Below are positions 1 to 9,046 of a DNA stretch of 64,000 bases, one piece after another. Both the position numbers and the translations under genes were made by a program. The notes under the pieces were generated by a model. That model ran no database searches and was not told the DNA's origin. It was given only the letters and a program-made list of their open reading frames with translations. Origin of the DNA: Roseivivax jejudonensis (GTDB lineage Bacteria; Pseudomonadota; Alphaproteobacteria; Rhodobacterales; Rhodobacteraceae); the NCBI RefSeq assembly GCF_900172265.1, contig NZ_FWFK01000002.1:558001-622000 (forward strand), given 5' to 3'. Within the stretch, counting starts at the first letter, position 1. Each line of letters begins with the position of its first letter.

Positions 1-45
1 GCACGCTTCCGCCCGCAACCCGGCCGCCCGAGCGGGGAGCCTTGA
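1..45 (+). CDS. possible 3' end of an upstream gene (partial)
   Basis: Frame 1 is open from the window edge to a TGA at 43-45, giving a 14-residue tail rich in Arg, Pro and Gly. It lies about 95 bp before the glycosyltransferase start on the same strand, so it could be the end of the preceding gene of the glycan cluster. The stretch is too short to recognise a family and could be chance in such GC-rich DNA. Positions 46-139 hold no other feature I can support. Confidence 0.25.
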   Translation, partial: ARFRPQPGRPSGEP

Positions 46-139
46 CCCGCCCCGCGCGCGCCGACTATCGCGACATCGTGATGCCCGCCGGGTCTGCGCC
101 GGGGGCATCCATGTCGTGCCACGAAGGGATCCCGGGTCC

Positions 140-1300
140 GTGAAACTCTGCGTCATCGTTCCCTGGATCACCCAGAGCCGCGGGGGCACCGAGAATGTCG
201 GCCACGCGATGGCCAACGCGATGGCCGGGCGCGGCCACGAGGTGCACGTGCTGACCTTCGACCCCGAGCGGCAGCCGGCGCGCTGGCCGCTGGCCGCAGA
301 CATCCGCCTGCACCACGTCACCGCGACCGAGCCCGGGCGCCAGGACGACGCGCTGATGCTGCTCCTGGCCTCGATCGGTCCCGATCTGGTGGTCGGGCTG
401 CACATGAACCGCACCTTCCTGCAATACGTGCGCGCTGCCCGCCGCGTCGGCATCCCGGTGGTTTTGTCGGAACATATCGACCCGCATTTCCCGCGCCGCA
501 TCGGCACCTTCACCGAGCCGGAGCGCTGGGCCGCGTTCCAGGGCGCGACGCGGATCCACCTTCTGGTCGATGCCTTCCGCGAGACGCTGCCGGCCCACCT
601 GCAGCCGCGCATCCGGGTGGTGCCCAACACCGTGCCCGAGGCGCCCGTGCAGGCCGATCCGGATGGGCCGGAGGACGGTCGCTGCACGCTGGTTACCGTC
701 GCGCGGCTGGTGCCGCGCAAGAACATGCGGCGGCTGTTGCAGGAGTTCGCCTCGGTCGCGCCGGCCCATCCCGACTGGGTGCTGCGGGTGGTTGGCGACG
801 GCCCCCTGCGCGGGACGCTGGAGAGGGACGCGGCGGCGCTCGGGCTCGAGACGCGGGTGGAGTTCGCGGGCGAGCTCGACGACGTCTATCCCGAGCTCGC
901 CCGCGCCCAGGCCTTCGTGCTGCCTTCGCTCTTCGAGGGCTTCCCGATGGTCAGCCTCGAGGCGATGGCGCACGGACTACCGGTGGTGGGCTATCGGCTG
1001 TGCAACGGCATCAACGTGCAGGTCCTGCACGAGGAGACCGGCCTTCTGGCGGAACGCCCCACCGAGGCCGGCGGGCTGGCCCGGACGCTCGACCGGCTGA
1101 TGGGCGACGCCGCGCTGCGCCGGCGGCTGGGCGCGGCGGGGCGCGCGCGCTACCGCGCGGACTACGCCCCCGACGTCGTCGCCGCGCGCTGGGAGGAGCT
1201 CTTCACCGAGGCGGTGGCGGCGGGCCCGGCGCCGCGGCCGGAACTCGAGACCCGGCTCGAGGCGGCGCTCGACCGGCTGGTGCACACGGAAACGCCCTGA
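140..1300 (+). CDS. GT4-family glycosyltransferase
   Basis: Predicted 386-residue cytoplasmic glycosyltransferase of the GT-B fold, family GT4, which moves a nucleotide-activated sugar onto a growing glycan. The N-terminal Rossmann half opens with KLCVIVPW followed by SRGGTENVGHAMA, the acceptor-side glycine-rich loop. The C-terminal half has TVARLVPRKNMRRLL and the EGFPMVSLEAMAHGLPVV segment that carries the donor-binding E-x7-E motif. I prefer the GTG at 140 because GAAGGGA lies just upstream and homology begins there; an in-frame ATG at 116 is the alternative. The next gene starts 37 bp later on the same strand, so they are probably co-transcribed. Donor and acceptor cannot be read from sequence. 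Confidence 0.88.
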   Translation: MKLCVIVPWITQSRGGTENVGHAMANAMAGRGHEVHVLTFDPERQPARWPLAADIRLHHVTATEPGRQDDALMLLLASIGPDLVVGLHMNRTFLQYVRAARRVGIPVVLSEHIDPHFPRRIGTFTEPERWAAFQGATRIHLLVDAFRETLPAHLQPRIRVVPNTVPEAPVQADPDGPEDGRCTLVTVARLVPRKNMRRLLQEFASVAPAHPDWVLRVVGDGPLRGTLERDAAALGLETRVEFAGELDDVYPELARAQAFVLPSLFEGFPMVSLEAMAHGLPVVGYRLCNGINVQVLHEETGLLAERPTEAGGLARTLDRLMGDAALRRRLGAAGRARYRADYAPDVVAARWEELFTEAVAAGPAPRPELETRLEAALDRLVHTETP

Positions 1301-1337
1301 CCCGGACCGGGTCGCGGGGAAAGGAGAGCGCCGGATC

Positions 1338-4300
1338 ATGTCGGCAGACCGGGACAAGCTGAACCAGCGGGCCTTCCAGAGGTTCGACGACTTCCTCAAC
1401 CTGCGCCGCAAGGAGGTGACGGGCGAGGACGGGACCGACATCCGCGCGCATGTCCTGTCGCTCCGCGACGCGCCCTGGGTGGCGGGCTACGCGGCCTTCA
1501 ACCTCGAGACCGCCTACGCCGCCAACATGCGGCTGTTCTGGTCCGACCTGCGCGCCTTCGACGATCCCGGCGCGCTGCCCGACAACCGGCTGCTGATGGG
1601 CACCGTCTACGCCGACGCCGCCAAGTCGCACCAGGGCGCGGTGGAGATCCTGCAGGAACAGGGCGCGGCGCACCGGCTGCTGATGGGCGAGCAGGGCTTT
1701 CTCGCCTCCACCCACAGCTGGTCGCAGGCCTTTCGCGCCCGCGATCCCGCGATGGGCTGTCTCGGCTACGTCTACGACGACATCGCGCACTACTTCATGT
1801 CGGACTATCCCAACCGGCTGATCCACCGCCTCAACAGCGACCAGGTGCCCGAGCCGCGCGCGCTGGAGCGGGCGCGCGGGCTGATCCGGCGGATCGTCTC
1901 GCAGCGGATTTCGAAGTACAATTCGCAACCCATCCACCCGCCGACGATGAGCCGCGGCTACTCCCGCCGGGTGCTCGTCTGCGACCAGTCCTTCGCCGAT
2001 GCCTCGACGGTCTTCGGCCGCATCGACGAGGCCGGGTTCGAGCGCATGCTGGTGGCCGCGCTGACCGAGAACCCCGACGCCGAGGTCCTGGTCAAGACCC
2101 ATCCCGACACCGCCTGGGAGCCCGAGAAGCGCTCGGGCTACTACTCGCATCTCGAAAGCGTCGGGCGGGTGCGGATCCTGCGCGAGCCGCTCAACCCCTA
2201 CTGCCTCTTCGAGATGGTCGACACCGTCTACGTGGGCACCAGCCAGCTCGGGCTCGAGGCGCTTTTCGCCGGCAAGCGGGTGGTTACCTTCGGCGCGCCC
2301 TTCTACGCCGGCTGGGGGCTGACCGACGACCGACAGGAGATCCCGCACCGGCACCGCACGCGCAGCCTCGAGGAGATCTTCCACTACTTCTACGTCTGGT
2401 ACACGATCTACCACGTGCCGGGCGACGTCGCCGCGCCGAGCGAGATCGAGACGGTGCTCGACTTCATCGAGGCCAACCGCCCCGCGGCGCTGCCCGCGCC
2501 CCGCCCGGAGCCGCCCGCGCCGAAGGTGTCGGTGATCATCCCGGTCTACGGGGTCGAGCGCTACATCGAGGCCTGCCTCGCCTCGGTGCAGGCCCAGAGC
2601 CTGCACGAGATCGAGATGATCACCATCAACGATCGCAGCCCCGACGGCAGCCAGGCGATCATCGACCGCATGGCGGCGGAGGATCCGCGCATCCGCCCGA
2701 TCGTGCTGCCGCAGAACGTGGGCCAGGGCTTCGCGCGCAATGCCGGGCTCGAGGCGGCGCTCGGCGACTACGTGTGGTTCCTCGATTCCGACGACTTCCT
2801 GGTGTCGCCCGACCACCTGCGGCTGGCGCTCGACTGCGCCCGCGCCGACCGCGCCGACATGGTGCGCGGGCGCAAGCTCTTCGAGCAGGTCGAGGACGAG
2901 GAGGGCAACGTGCTGCGGATGGAGCGCGACCGCAGCGAGATCCATTTCGACACGCCCTTCCATGCCGCGCGGATCGACACTGAGCCGCGGATCCTGCGCA
3001 GCCGCCACTTCTGCAACTGGCTCTACCGCCGCGCCTTCCTCGAGGAGAACGGCGTGCGGTTCCTCACCGCGCAATGGGAGGAGCGGCCGTTCCTGTGGCG
3101 CGCGCTGCTGTCGGCGGAGCGGATCTCGGGCACCACCACCGAGGCCTTCACCTACCGCATCCGCCGGGATTCGACCGCGCGCCGCGCCAAGAGCGTGCGC
3201 GACAGTTTCAACCAGCTCGCCAATCTCGAGCAGATGGCCGAGATCCTGAAGGAGTTCGACGCCTTCGCCCCGGGCAGCCGCTTCGCCCACGCGGCAGGGT
3301 ACGCGGTGACGCAGGCGCTGCACATCCTGTTCTGCGGCTTCGCCTACGCCACCGTGCGCGCCGCCGAGGAGCCGGGGCTGCGCCGGCGCTTTCTCGACCG
3401 CGTGGCCGACACGCTCGACGCCGCCGGGCTGGAATACGACGACCTCGTCTTCGAGGCGCCGCAGATCTCGCGCCAGCGGATCGGCACGCAATCCTACCGG
3501 CTGCTGTTCGAGGCGCTGCGCGCGCGGCGCTACGAGCATGTCGACACCGCCGTGGACCAGGTGCCGCTCCCGCAGGAGACGGTGATGGCCGAGATCCTCG
3601 AGACGCCGGCGGACGCCCGCGCCGCGGCGTTCCAGGTGGCGTTGTCGCTCTTTGCCCGCAACGACCGGGTGATCACCGCCGAGACCTTCGAGCCGGTGGC
3701 CGAGAAGCCGCGGCTGGTGATCCACGTGGGCCAGACCAAGACGGGCACCACCTACCTGCAGCATTTCCTCGAGCGGAACCGCCCGGCGCTCCTGCGCGGG
3801 GGCGTCCTGGTGCCCGACAAGGGCCTGTTCTGGCAATCCACGCGGCCCGAGAAGCAGGCCGGCCATTCCGAGGTCACCCGCGAGGCGGTGACCGGCGGGC
3901 AGGAGATCCGCGACCACATCGAGGCGGCGCTGGCGCTCGCCGGCGGGCGGGTGCACACGGTGATCATCTCCAGCGAGGCCTATTTCCTCAACCGGCGCGC
4001 GGCGCTCATCCCCGACCATTTCCCCGGCTACCGCGCCGAGATGATCGGCTATTTCCGCCGCCAGGACGACTGGGCCAATTCGCAATACGCCGAGTTCGTC
4101 GCCGGCGGCGCGGTGGGGCGGGTGGCGCAGGACTTCGCCGCGTGGCTCGACGACCCGATCACCCGCGAGCGCTTCGACTACCACGATTTCTGCCGGCTCT
4201 GGGCGGCGCGGGTCGGCCGCGAGCGGGTGCATGCCCGGCCCTACGACCGCGACCGGCTGGCCGGCGGCGACGTGGTGTCGGACTTCCTCGCCACGTTGGG

Positions 4301-5159
4301 GCTGGAGGCGTTCGACGCGCTGCCGCGGCCGAGCGCGCGGGCGGGCAACGAGATGCCCTTCAACGCCGCGCACGTAGCGCTCCTGCGCGACATCAACGCC
4401 TATGCCTGGCCCGATCGCGAGGCCTATCTCGACTTCGTCGCCGAGGTGACCGACCGGCTTTCGCTGCTCGGGCCCGCACAGCGGCGCGCGCTGCAGATCA
4501 TCACTCCGTCCGAACGCCGCCGGCTGATGACCGGGCTGGCCGACAGCAACACGGCGTTCGTGCGCGCGTTCTGCCCCGACGGCGCGGCGGTCTTCGCCCC
4601 GGACGGCCCGTGCGGCGCCATGCGGGCGGCGGCCGGGACCGCGTCGACCGAAGAGACGCCGGCCGACGACGTGGCGACCGAGGCCGAGATCCGGGCGATC
4701 TTCGACGCGCTCTCGGCCTACGATCCCGGCCGGCGCATGGCCGAGGCCGAGCGCGCGGCGCGGCGGCGCCCGCCGACGCCGGCGCGCACCCGCGACGAGG
4801 TGCTGTCGTTGCAGGGGCTCTTCGTGGACGTGGCCGGCCTGCCCGAGACCGTGGCGCCGGGCGCCGCGCTCGAGCTCGACGTGGCCGTCTACAACCTGTC
4901 GCGACTGTCCCTGCCGGAGCGGGTCGGGCGGATGCCGGTGCACCTGTCCTATCACATCTTCGACGCGCGGGGCCGCAAGGTTGTGTGGAACGGCGTGCGC
5001 ACCGACCCTTGCGGACCGATCGAGAGCCGCACCCACCGCGCCCGGCTCGCGGTGGCGGCGCCGGCGAAGCCGGGCCGCTACCGGCTGCAGCCGGCGGTGG
5101 TGGTCGAGGGCGTGCGCTGGTTCGATTCCTCCCGCTCGGTGGACTTCGAGGTCGCCTGA
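1338..5159 (+). CDS. KpsC-like / GT2 / sulfotransferase-like fusion protein with C-terminal beta domain
   Basis: A 1273-residue multidomain enzyme. Residues about 100-385 resemble the KpsC/LipB capsule proteins (beta-Kdo transferases), with KTHPDT near 253, TSQLGLEALFAGKRVV and PFYAGWGLTDDR near 321. Residues about 396-650 are a GT2 domain: VSVIIPVYGVERYIEACL, then a DSDD metal/sugar-nucleotide motif at 483-486. Residues about 790-1075 are sulfotransferase-like, with VIHVGQTKTGTTYLQ (PAPS-type P-loop, Lys 801). The last 120 or so residues look like a beta-sandwich, perhaps a glycan- or partner-binding module. A strong AAGGAG precedes the ATG. No signal peptide or membrane segment is visible, so it is probably cytoplasmic. 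A paralogue with the same layout but a different C-terminus lies at 24185-28003. Exact sugars and sulfation site are unknown. Confidence 0.85.
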   Translation: MSADRDKLNQRAFQRFDDFLNLRRKEVTGEDGTDIRAHVLSLRDAPWVAGYAAFNLETAYAANMRLFWSDLRAFDDPGALPDNRLLMGTVYADAAKSHQGAVEILQEQGAAHRLLMGEQGFLASTHSWSQAFRARDPAMGCLGYVYDDIAHYFMSDYPNRLIHRLNSDQVPEPRALERARGLIRRIVSQRISKYNSQPIHPPTMSRGYSRRVLVCDQSFADASTVFGRIDEAGFERMLVAALTENPDAEVLVKTHPDTAWEPEKRSGYYSHLESVGRVRILREPLNPYCLFEMVDTVYVGTSQLGLEALFAGKRVVTFGAPFYAGWGLTDDRQEIPHRHRTRSLEEIFHYFYVWYTIYHVPGDVAAPSEIETVLDFIEANRPAALPAPRPEPPAPKVSVIIPVYGVERYIEACLASVQAQSLHEIEMITINDRSPDGSQAIIDRMAAEDPRIRPIVLPQNVGQGFARNAGLEAALGDYVWFLDSDDFLVSPDHLRLALDCARADRADMVRGRKLFEQVEDEEGNVLRMERDRSEIHFDTPFHAARIDTEPRILRSRHFCNWLYRRAFLEENGVRFLTAQWEERPFLWRALLSAERISGTTTEAFTYRIRRDSTARRAKSVRDSFNQLANLEQMAEILKEFDAFAPGSRFAHAAGYAVTQALHILFCGFAYATVRAAEEPGLRRRFLDRVADTLDAAGLEYDDLVFEAPQISRQRIGTQSYRLLFEALRARRYEHVDTAVDQVPLPQETVMAEILETPADARAAAFQVALSLFARNDRVITAETFEPVAEKPRLVIHVGQTKTGTTYLQHFLERNRPALLRGGVLVPDKGLFWQSTRPEKQAGHSEVTREAVTGGQEIRDHIEAALALAGGRVHTVIISSEAYFLNRRAALIPDHFPGYRAEMIGYFRRQDDWANSQYAEFVAGGAVGRVAQDFAAWLDDPITRERFDYHDFCRLWAARVGRERVHARPYDRDRLAGGDVVSDFLATLGLEAFDALPRPSARAGNEMPFNAAHVALLRDINAYAWPDREAYLDFVAEVTDRLSLLGPAQRRALQIITPSERRRLMTGLADSNTAFVRAFCPDGAAVFAPDGPCGAMRAAAGTASTEETPADDVATEAEIRAIFDALSAYDPGRRMAEAERAARRRPPTPARTRDEVLSLQGLFVDVAGLPETVAPGAALELDVAVYNLSRLSLPERVGRMPVHLSYHIFDARGRKVVWNGVRTDPCGPIESRTHRARLAVAAPAKPGRYRLQPAVVVEGVRWFDSSRSVDFEVA

Positions 5160-5318
5160 CGCGGCGGCACACCCCGCGCGGGGGCATATACGGGCGCGAT
5201 TGAAACCCCCGCGCTCTTGGATCACGGTAAGCTCCACCGCGCATCCCGCATCGGGGAGCGGAACCCGGGCGGGGGCACGGGATCCGGGGGGGTGACGGGG
5301 AAGGAAGGGGAAAAGCGC
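5160..5318. other. short spacer between glycan genes
   Basis: This 159-bp gap holds a small GC-only palindrome, CCCCGCGCGGGG at 5173-5184, and a purine-rich ribosome binding region (GGAAGGGG, 5303-5310) for the following gene. I see no clear terminator or promoter. Confidence 0.4.
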
Positions 5319-6329
5319 ATGGAATGCGTGGTCCATATCGGTACCGAGAAGACCGGCACGACGTCGATCCAGCGGACGCTCGATCACAACGCCGAGCGCC
5401 TCGCGGCGGCCGGGGTGATCTGGCCGCCGATCTTTCGCGACGGGCAGGATCCGCGCGCCGCGTGCTACGCGATGGACGACGACACGATCGACCTGCGCAA
5501 GGAGCGCCGCAACCTGACCACACCGGAGAAGATCGCGACCTTCCGCGCGCAGTTCGAGGACCGCTTCGCCCGCGAGATCGACCGTGGCCCGGACGCGCGC
5601 ACGGTGCTCGTGGTCAACGAGCACCTGAGCCGGATGCGCCGGCCCTCCGAGGTGCGGCGGCTCAAGACCTTCCTCGAGCGCCACTTCGACCGGGTGCGGG
5701 TCGTCGTATACCTGCGCCGGCAGGACCGGATGATGCGCTCGATGTATTCCCAGGTCATCAAGGTGGGCGGCACCCGGCCCAACGTCTTTCCCCGCTATGA
5801 GGACGCGCGGGACGGCGACTTCACCACCTTCAACTACCGGCGCATCGCCGATCTCTGGGCCGACATCTTCGGCCGCGCGGCGTTCGAGATCCGGGTCTTC
5901 GAGTCCGCCCGGCTGAGCGGCGGCGACGTGGTGAGCGACTTCCTCCGAGTCGCCGGCATCCCGCCGATCGACGGGCTCGAGCCGTCCAAGACCAACGAAA
6001 GTCTGTCGCCCGAGGCGATCCAGGTGCTGCGGATGCTCAACCGGCACCTGCCGCGCGGGGCCCGCGGCAATATCGGCCCGCTGAGCGGGCGCATCTTCAC
6101 CGGCTCCGGCATTCCGGTGGCGCGCGCCGAGGCCGAGACCTTCCTCGGCCATTTCCAGGCCGACAACGACCACGTGGCACAGGACTATCTCGGCCGGCCG
6201 TGCCTGTTCGAGCCGATCGGCCCGGACGAATATCCCGACAGCGTGCCGCCCGAAGCCATGGCGGTGGACCTCGACACCATGGCCCAGCATTTCGCGTCGC
6301 TCTGGGAAGCCAAGATTCGCGGCCTCTAG
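5319..6329 (+). CDS. sulfotransferase-fold protein
   Basis: Predicted 336-residue protein with a P-loop-like 5'-phosphosulfate motif at the very N-terminus: VVHIGTEKTGTTSIQ, with Lys 11. Later it has VYLRRQDRMMRSMYSQ, which matches the 3'-phosphate-binding region of PAPS-dependent sulfotransferases. The LSGGDVVSDFL segment is also present in the sulfotransferase part of the preceding fusion protein, so the two are related. I start it at ATG 5319, after GGAAGGGG, because the core motif begins four residues later; an upstream in-frame ATG at 5217 would add an unconserved tail. A role in sulfating a surface glycan is inferred from fold and neighbours. No membrane segment is evident. Confidence 0.78.
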   Translation: MECVVHIGTEKTGTTSIQRTLDHNAERLAAAGVIWPPIFRDGQDPRAACYAMDDDTIDLRKERRNLTTPEKIATFRAQFEDRFAREIDRGPDARTVLVVNEHLSRMRRPSEVRRLKTFLERHFDRVRVVVYLRRQDRMMRSMYSQVIKVGGTRPNVFPRYEDARDGDFTTFNYRRIADLWADIFGRAAFEIRVFESARLSGGDVVSDFLRVAGIPPIDGLEPSKTNESLSPEAIQVLRMLNRHLPRGARGNIGPLSGRIFTGSGIPVARAEAETFLGHFQADNDHVAQDYLGRPCLFEPIGPDEYPDSVPPEAMAVDLDTMAQHFASLWEAKIRGL

Positions 6330-6387
6330 CCGCCGCGGCCGGACCGGCGGTCCGGTCCCCTCGACCTCCAGGAGCCGACTTGCGCCC

Positions 6388-6993
6388 ATGCCTCTCTATC
6401 GCTTCGACACGGCCTTGATCTGTTTCGTGCACGTGCCCAAGACCGGGGGCAGCAGCCTCGAGAAGGCCCTTCGCGCCATGGGCGGCGTGCAGGCGATGCA
6501 TTGCGGAAAGGCCATGCCCTATACCCGCTGCACGCCCCAGCACATGCACGCCGCGGTGCTCGACGTCTTCGCGCCCGAGGCGCTGACCGACCTGCGGCTG
6601 GCGGTGGTGCGCCACCCGTTCGACCGGCTGCGCAGCGAATACCGGATGCGCCGCGCCGGCGAGATCGCGCGCGGACGCCCGGCGCCCGACTTCGACAGCT
6701 GGGTGGAGCGGGTCTTCGAGCGCTACGCGCGAAATCCGTACGTGCACGACAACCATGTCCGGCCGCAGACCGCCTTCGTCACCGAGACCACGACGGTGTT
6801 CCGCTTCGAGGACGGGCTGGAGGCGCCACTCGAGGAGATCGCGCGCCGTGTCGGGTGCCCGGCCGCGCCGCTCGGTCACGAGCGCCGCTCTGACCCCGTC
6901 GAGATCACGGCGAGCGACGAGACCGTCGCGCGGATCGAGACCTTCTACGCCCACGACTACCGGCGCTTCGGGTACCCGACGGCGGCACACTGA
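6388..6993 (+). CDS. sulfotransferase family 2-like protein
   Basis: Small 201-residue sulfotransferase-fold protein. It carries the phosphosulfate-binding loop CFVHVPKTGGSSLEKAL (Lys 18) and the 3'-phosphate region VVRHPFDRLRSEYRM, both typical of the Sulfotransfer_2 group that acts on carbohydrates. At this length it is near the lower end of the family but appears complete. It starts 58 bp after the preceding sulfotransferase gene, with AGGAG about 13 bases upstream. A terminator-like hairpin follows the stop, which suggests it is the last gene of the 140-6993 transcription unit. Substrate unknown; a glycan is the most likely acceptor given the glycosyltransferases upstream. Confidence 0.8.
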   Translation: MPLYRFDTALICFVHVPKTGGSSLEKALRAMGGVQAMHCGKAMPYTRCTPQHMHAAVLDVFAPEALTDLRLAVVRHPFDRLRSEYRMRRAGEIARGRPAPDFDSWVERVFERYARNPYVHDNHVRPQTAFVTETTTVFRFEDGLEAPLEEIARRVGCPAAPLGHERRSDPVEITASDETVARIETFYAHDYRRFGYPTAAH

Positions 6994-6995
6994 GC

Positions 6996-7033
6996 CCCGA
7001 GTCGTCGCCGGGCCGCCGACGAATCGGGCTTTT
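6996..7033 (+). terminator. rho-independent-type terminator
   Basis: A 12-bp stem with one mismatch (CCCGAGTCGTCG at 6996-7007 against CGACGAATCGGG at 7017-7028) encloses a 9-base loop and is followed by CTTTT. It starts three bases after the stop of the sulfotransferase gene and probably ends the glycan unit before the secretion operon. Confidence 0.7.
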
Positions 7034-7140
7034 GAGTGTCATTGTCCTCTATTCGGAAACGATCTGTCGGGCCTCTTGCCCCGGTTTGCAGGGGCGCGCG
7101 GGCCGGGCGAGCCCGTAATATAGTGGTCTTGCGCAGCGAT

Positions 7141-7154
7141 ACCCCCAAATGGGG
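7141..7154. promoter_or_regulatory. candidate shared operator upstream of the secretion operon
   Basis: ACCCCCAAATGGGG is a near-palindrome (CCCC-N5-GGGG) 135 bp before the T1SS ATPase start. It closely resembles the sequences at 10691-10706 and 21202-21217, which sit at similar distances upstream of the two large RTX genes. The regulator is unknown. Confidence 0.5.
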
Positions 7155-7288
7155 AAAACGGGGCCCGGGCGGGCAAAGTTCTTGATGACGCTCGGGCGCA
7201 ATCTGCCTATCATTTTTGGAACACATTTTAAGCGGTCGCGGCTGCCGGGACCGGATTATCTGACGCCTTTTTTGCCCGTGAGGATTTC

Positions 7289-9046
7289 ATGACGGATTCC
7301 CGCCGACTTTCCGGCCTGGACGAGCTTCGTGCCGCCCGCCGCGAGAACCGCAGCCTGCTCTGGACCGCCGGCTTCTTCAGCATCTTCGTCAACCTTCTGA
7401 TGCTCACCGGACCGCTGTTCATGCTGCAGACCTACGACCGCGTGCTCGGTGCGCGCTCGGAGGAGACGCTGGTCGCGCTGTTCCTGCTCGTTGCGTTCCT
7501 GTTTCTCATCATGGGGATCGTCGACTGGGCGCGCGGGCGGCTGCTGACGCGGCTCGGCGCGCGCTTCCAGGAGCGGCTCGACCGCCGCGTCTTCGAGGCG
7601 ATCCTGAAGAAGTCCGCCGCCGACCGCGAGGCGGGCAAAAGCGATCCCTACGCGATCGAGGGCCAGCAGCTGAAGGATCTCGAGGCGGTGCAGCGCTTCT
7701 ACGCCTCGCCGGTCTTCGCCGCGCTCTTCGACGTGCCGTGGACGCCGATCTTCCTCATCGGCATCTCGATCTTCCATCCCTGGCTCGGCGCGCTGGCGGC
7801 GGCCGGCGGGGTGCTGCTGATCGGGCTGACCGTGGCCAACCAACTGTCCACGCGGGCCTCGGCGGTGCGCTCGGCGGCAGCGAGCTACCAGTCCGACCGC
7901 TATTCCGAGCAGCTCAAGAACGAGGCCGAGACGATCCGCAGCCTCGGCATGCAGGGCAACGCCTTCGAGAAGTGGCAGAAGGTGCGCTCGCGCGCGCTCG
8001 AGCAGGGCACCTGGGCGGCCGATCTCGGCGGCAGCTTCTCGACCGCGACCAAGACCTTCCGGCTGTTCCTGCAATCGACCATGCTGGCCCTCGGCGCCTA
8101 TCTCGTGCTTCAGGGCGAGGTCACCCCGGGGGTGATGATCGCCGGCTCGATCCTGCTCGGCCGCGCGCTCGCGCCCGTCGAGCAGGTGGTCAACCAGTGG
8201 AGCACGGTGCAGCGCGCCCGGCGCGGCTGGGACAACCTCGTCGACCTCCTGGCCGACGTGCCGATCGACGCGCCGCGCACCGAACTGCCGCGCCCGCCGG
8301 CCAAGGTCTTGGTCGAGCAGCTCACCGTGGTGCCGCCGGGCGGCCGCCAGGCGACGCTGCGGCTGGTCAACTTCAACGTCAATCCCGGCGAGGCGGTCGG
8401 CGTGATCGGGCCCTCGGGCTCGGGCAAGTCGACGCTGGCGCGCGCGATCACCGGCGTCTGGCAGCCCTCGGGCGGCAAGATCCGCCTCGGCGGCGCGACG
8501 CTCGACCGCTACCACCCCGAGAAGCTGTCGCAATATATCGGCTACCTGCCGCAGCGGGTGTCGCTGTTCGACGGCACGGTGGCCGAGAACATCGCCCGCC
8601 TGTCGCAGGCGCCGGACGCCGAGAAGGTGGTCGAGGCCGCCAAGAAGGCCGCCGCCCACGACATGATCCTGAAACTGCCTCAGGGCTACGACACCCAGAT
8701 CCAGACCGTCGGCACACAGCTCTCGGGCGGCCAGATCCAGCGGATCGGCCTGGCCCGCGCGCTCTACGGCGACCCGGTTCTGCTGGTGCTAGACGAGCCG
8801 AACTCGAACCTCGATAACGAGGGCTCGGCCGCGCTCAACGCTGCGATCCGGCAGGTCAAGTCGCGCGGCGGCGCGGTGCTGATCATGGCGCACCGTCCCG
8901 CCGCGATCCGTGAATGCGAGAAGCTCCTGGTGCTGTCCGACGGCGCGCGCACGGCCTGGGGCCCGCGCGAGAGCGTCCTCGCCGAAACCGTCGCCAATTA
9001 CGGCGAGATCAAGAAGGCCGCCAACGCGGCCACCGGAGTTGTGTGA
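7289..9046 (+). CDS. type I secretion ABC transporter (PrtD/RsaD family permease-ATPase)
   Basis: Predicted 585-residue inner-membrane exporter. The N-terminal half carries several hydrophobic helices (for example SIFVNLLMLTGPLFMLQTYD and TLVALFLLVAFLFLIMGIVD) and lacks a C39 peptidase domain. The C-terminal ATPase has Walker A GPSGSGKST near residue 374, Q-loop region LPQRVSLFDGTVAENI, signature LSGGQIQRIGLARAL near 478 and Walker B LLVLDEPNSNLD near 498. This is the PrtD/AprD/RsaD type, which exports RTX proteins with uncleaved C-terminal signals. The next gene overlaps it by one base and encodes the membrane-fusion partner. The likely cargoes are the RTX proteins at 10836, 13148 and 16103. 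No TolC-like outer-membrane partner is seen in the window. Confidence 0.93.
   Translation: MTDSRRLSGLDELRAARRENRSLLWTAGFFSIFVNLLMLTGPLFMLQTYDRVLGARSEETLVALFLLVAFLFLIMGIVDWARGRLLTRLGARFQERLDRRVFEAILKKSAADREAGKSDPYAIEGQQLKDLEAVQRFYASPVFAALFDVPWTPIFLIGISIFHPWLGALAAAGGVLLIGLTVANQLSTRASAVRSAAASYQSDRYSEQLKNEAETIRSLGMQGNAFEKWQKVRSRALEQGTWAADLGGSFSTATKTFRLFLQSTMLALGAYLVLQGEVTPGVMIAGSILLGRALAPVEQVVNQWSTVQRARRGWDNLVDLLADVPIDAPRTELPRPPAKVLVEQLTVVPPGGRQATLRLVNFNVNPGEAVGVIGPSGSGKSTLARAITGVWQPSGGKIRLGGATLDRYHPEKLSQYIGYLPQRVSLFDGTVAENIARLSQAPDAEKVVEAAKKAAAHDMILKLPQGYDTQIQTVGTQLSGGQIQRIGLARALYGDPVLLVLDEPNSNLDNEGSAALNAAIRQVKSRGGAVLIMAHRPAAIRECEKLLVLSDGARTAWGPRESVLAETVANYGEIKKAANAATGVV

Noticed and set aside
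1203-6389. Very long open frame (over 1700 codons) on the minus strand across the glycan genes
   Set aside because: Its codons are the antisense of the strongly conserved fusion and sulfotransferase genes; the translation is low-complexity His/Arg/Gly-rich text with no family motif. Such shadows are expected in GC-rich DNA.
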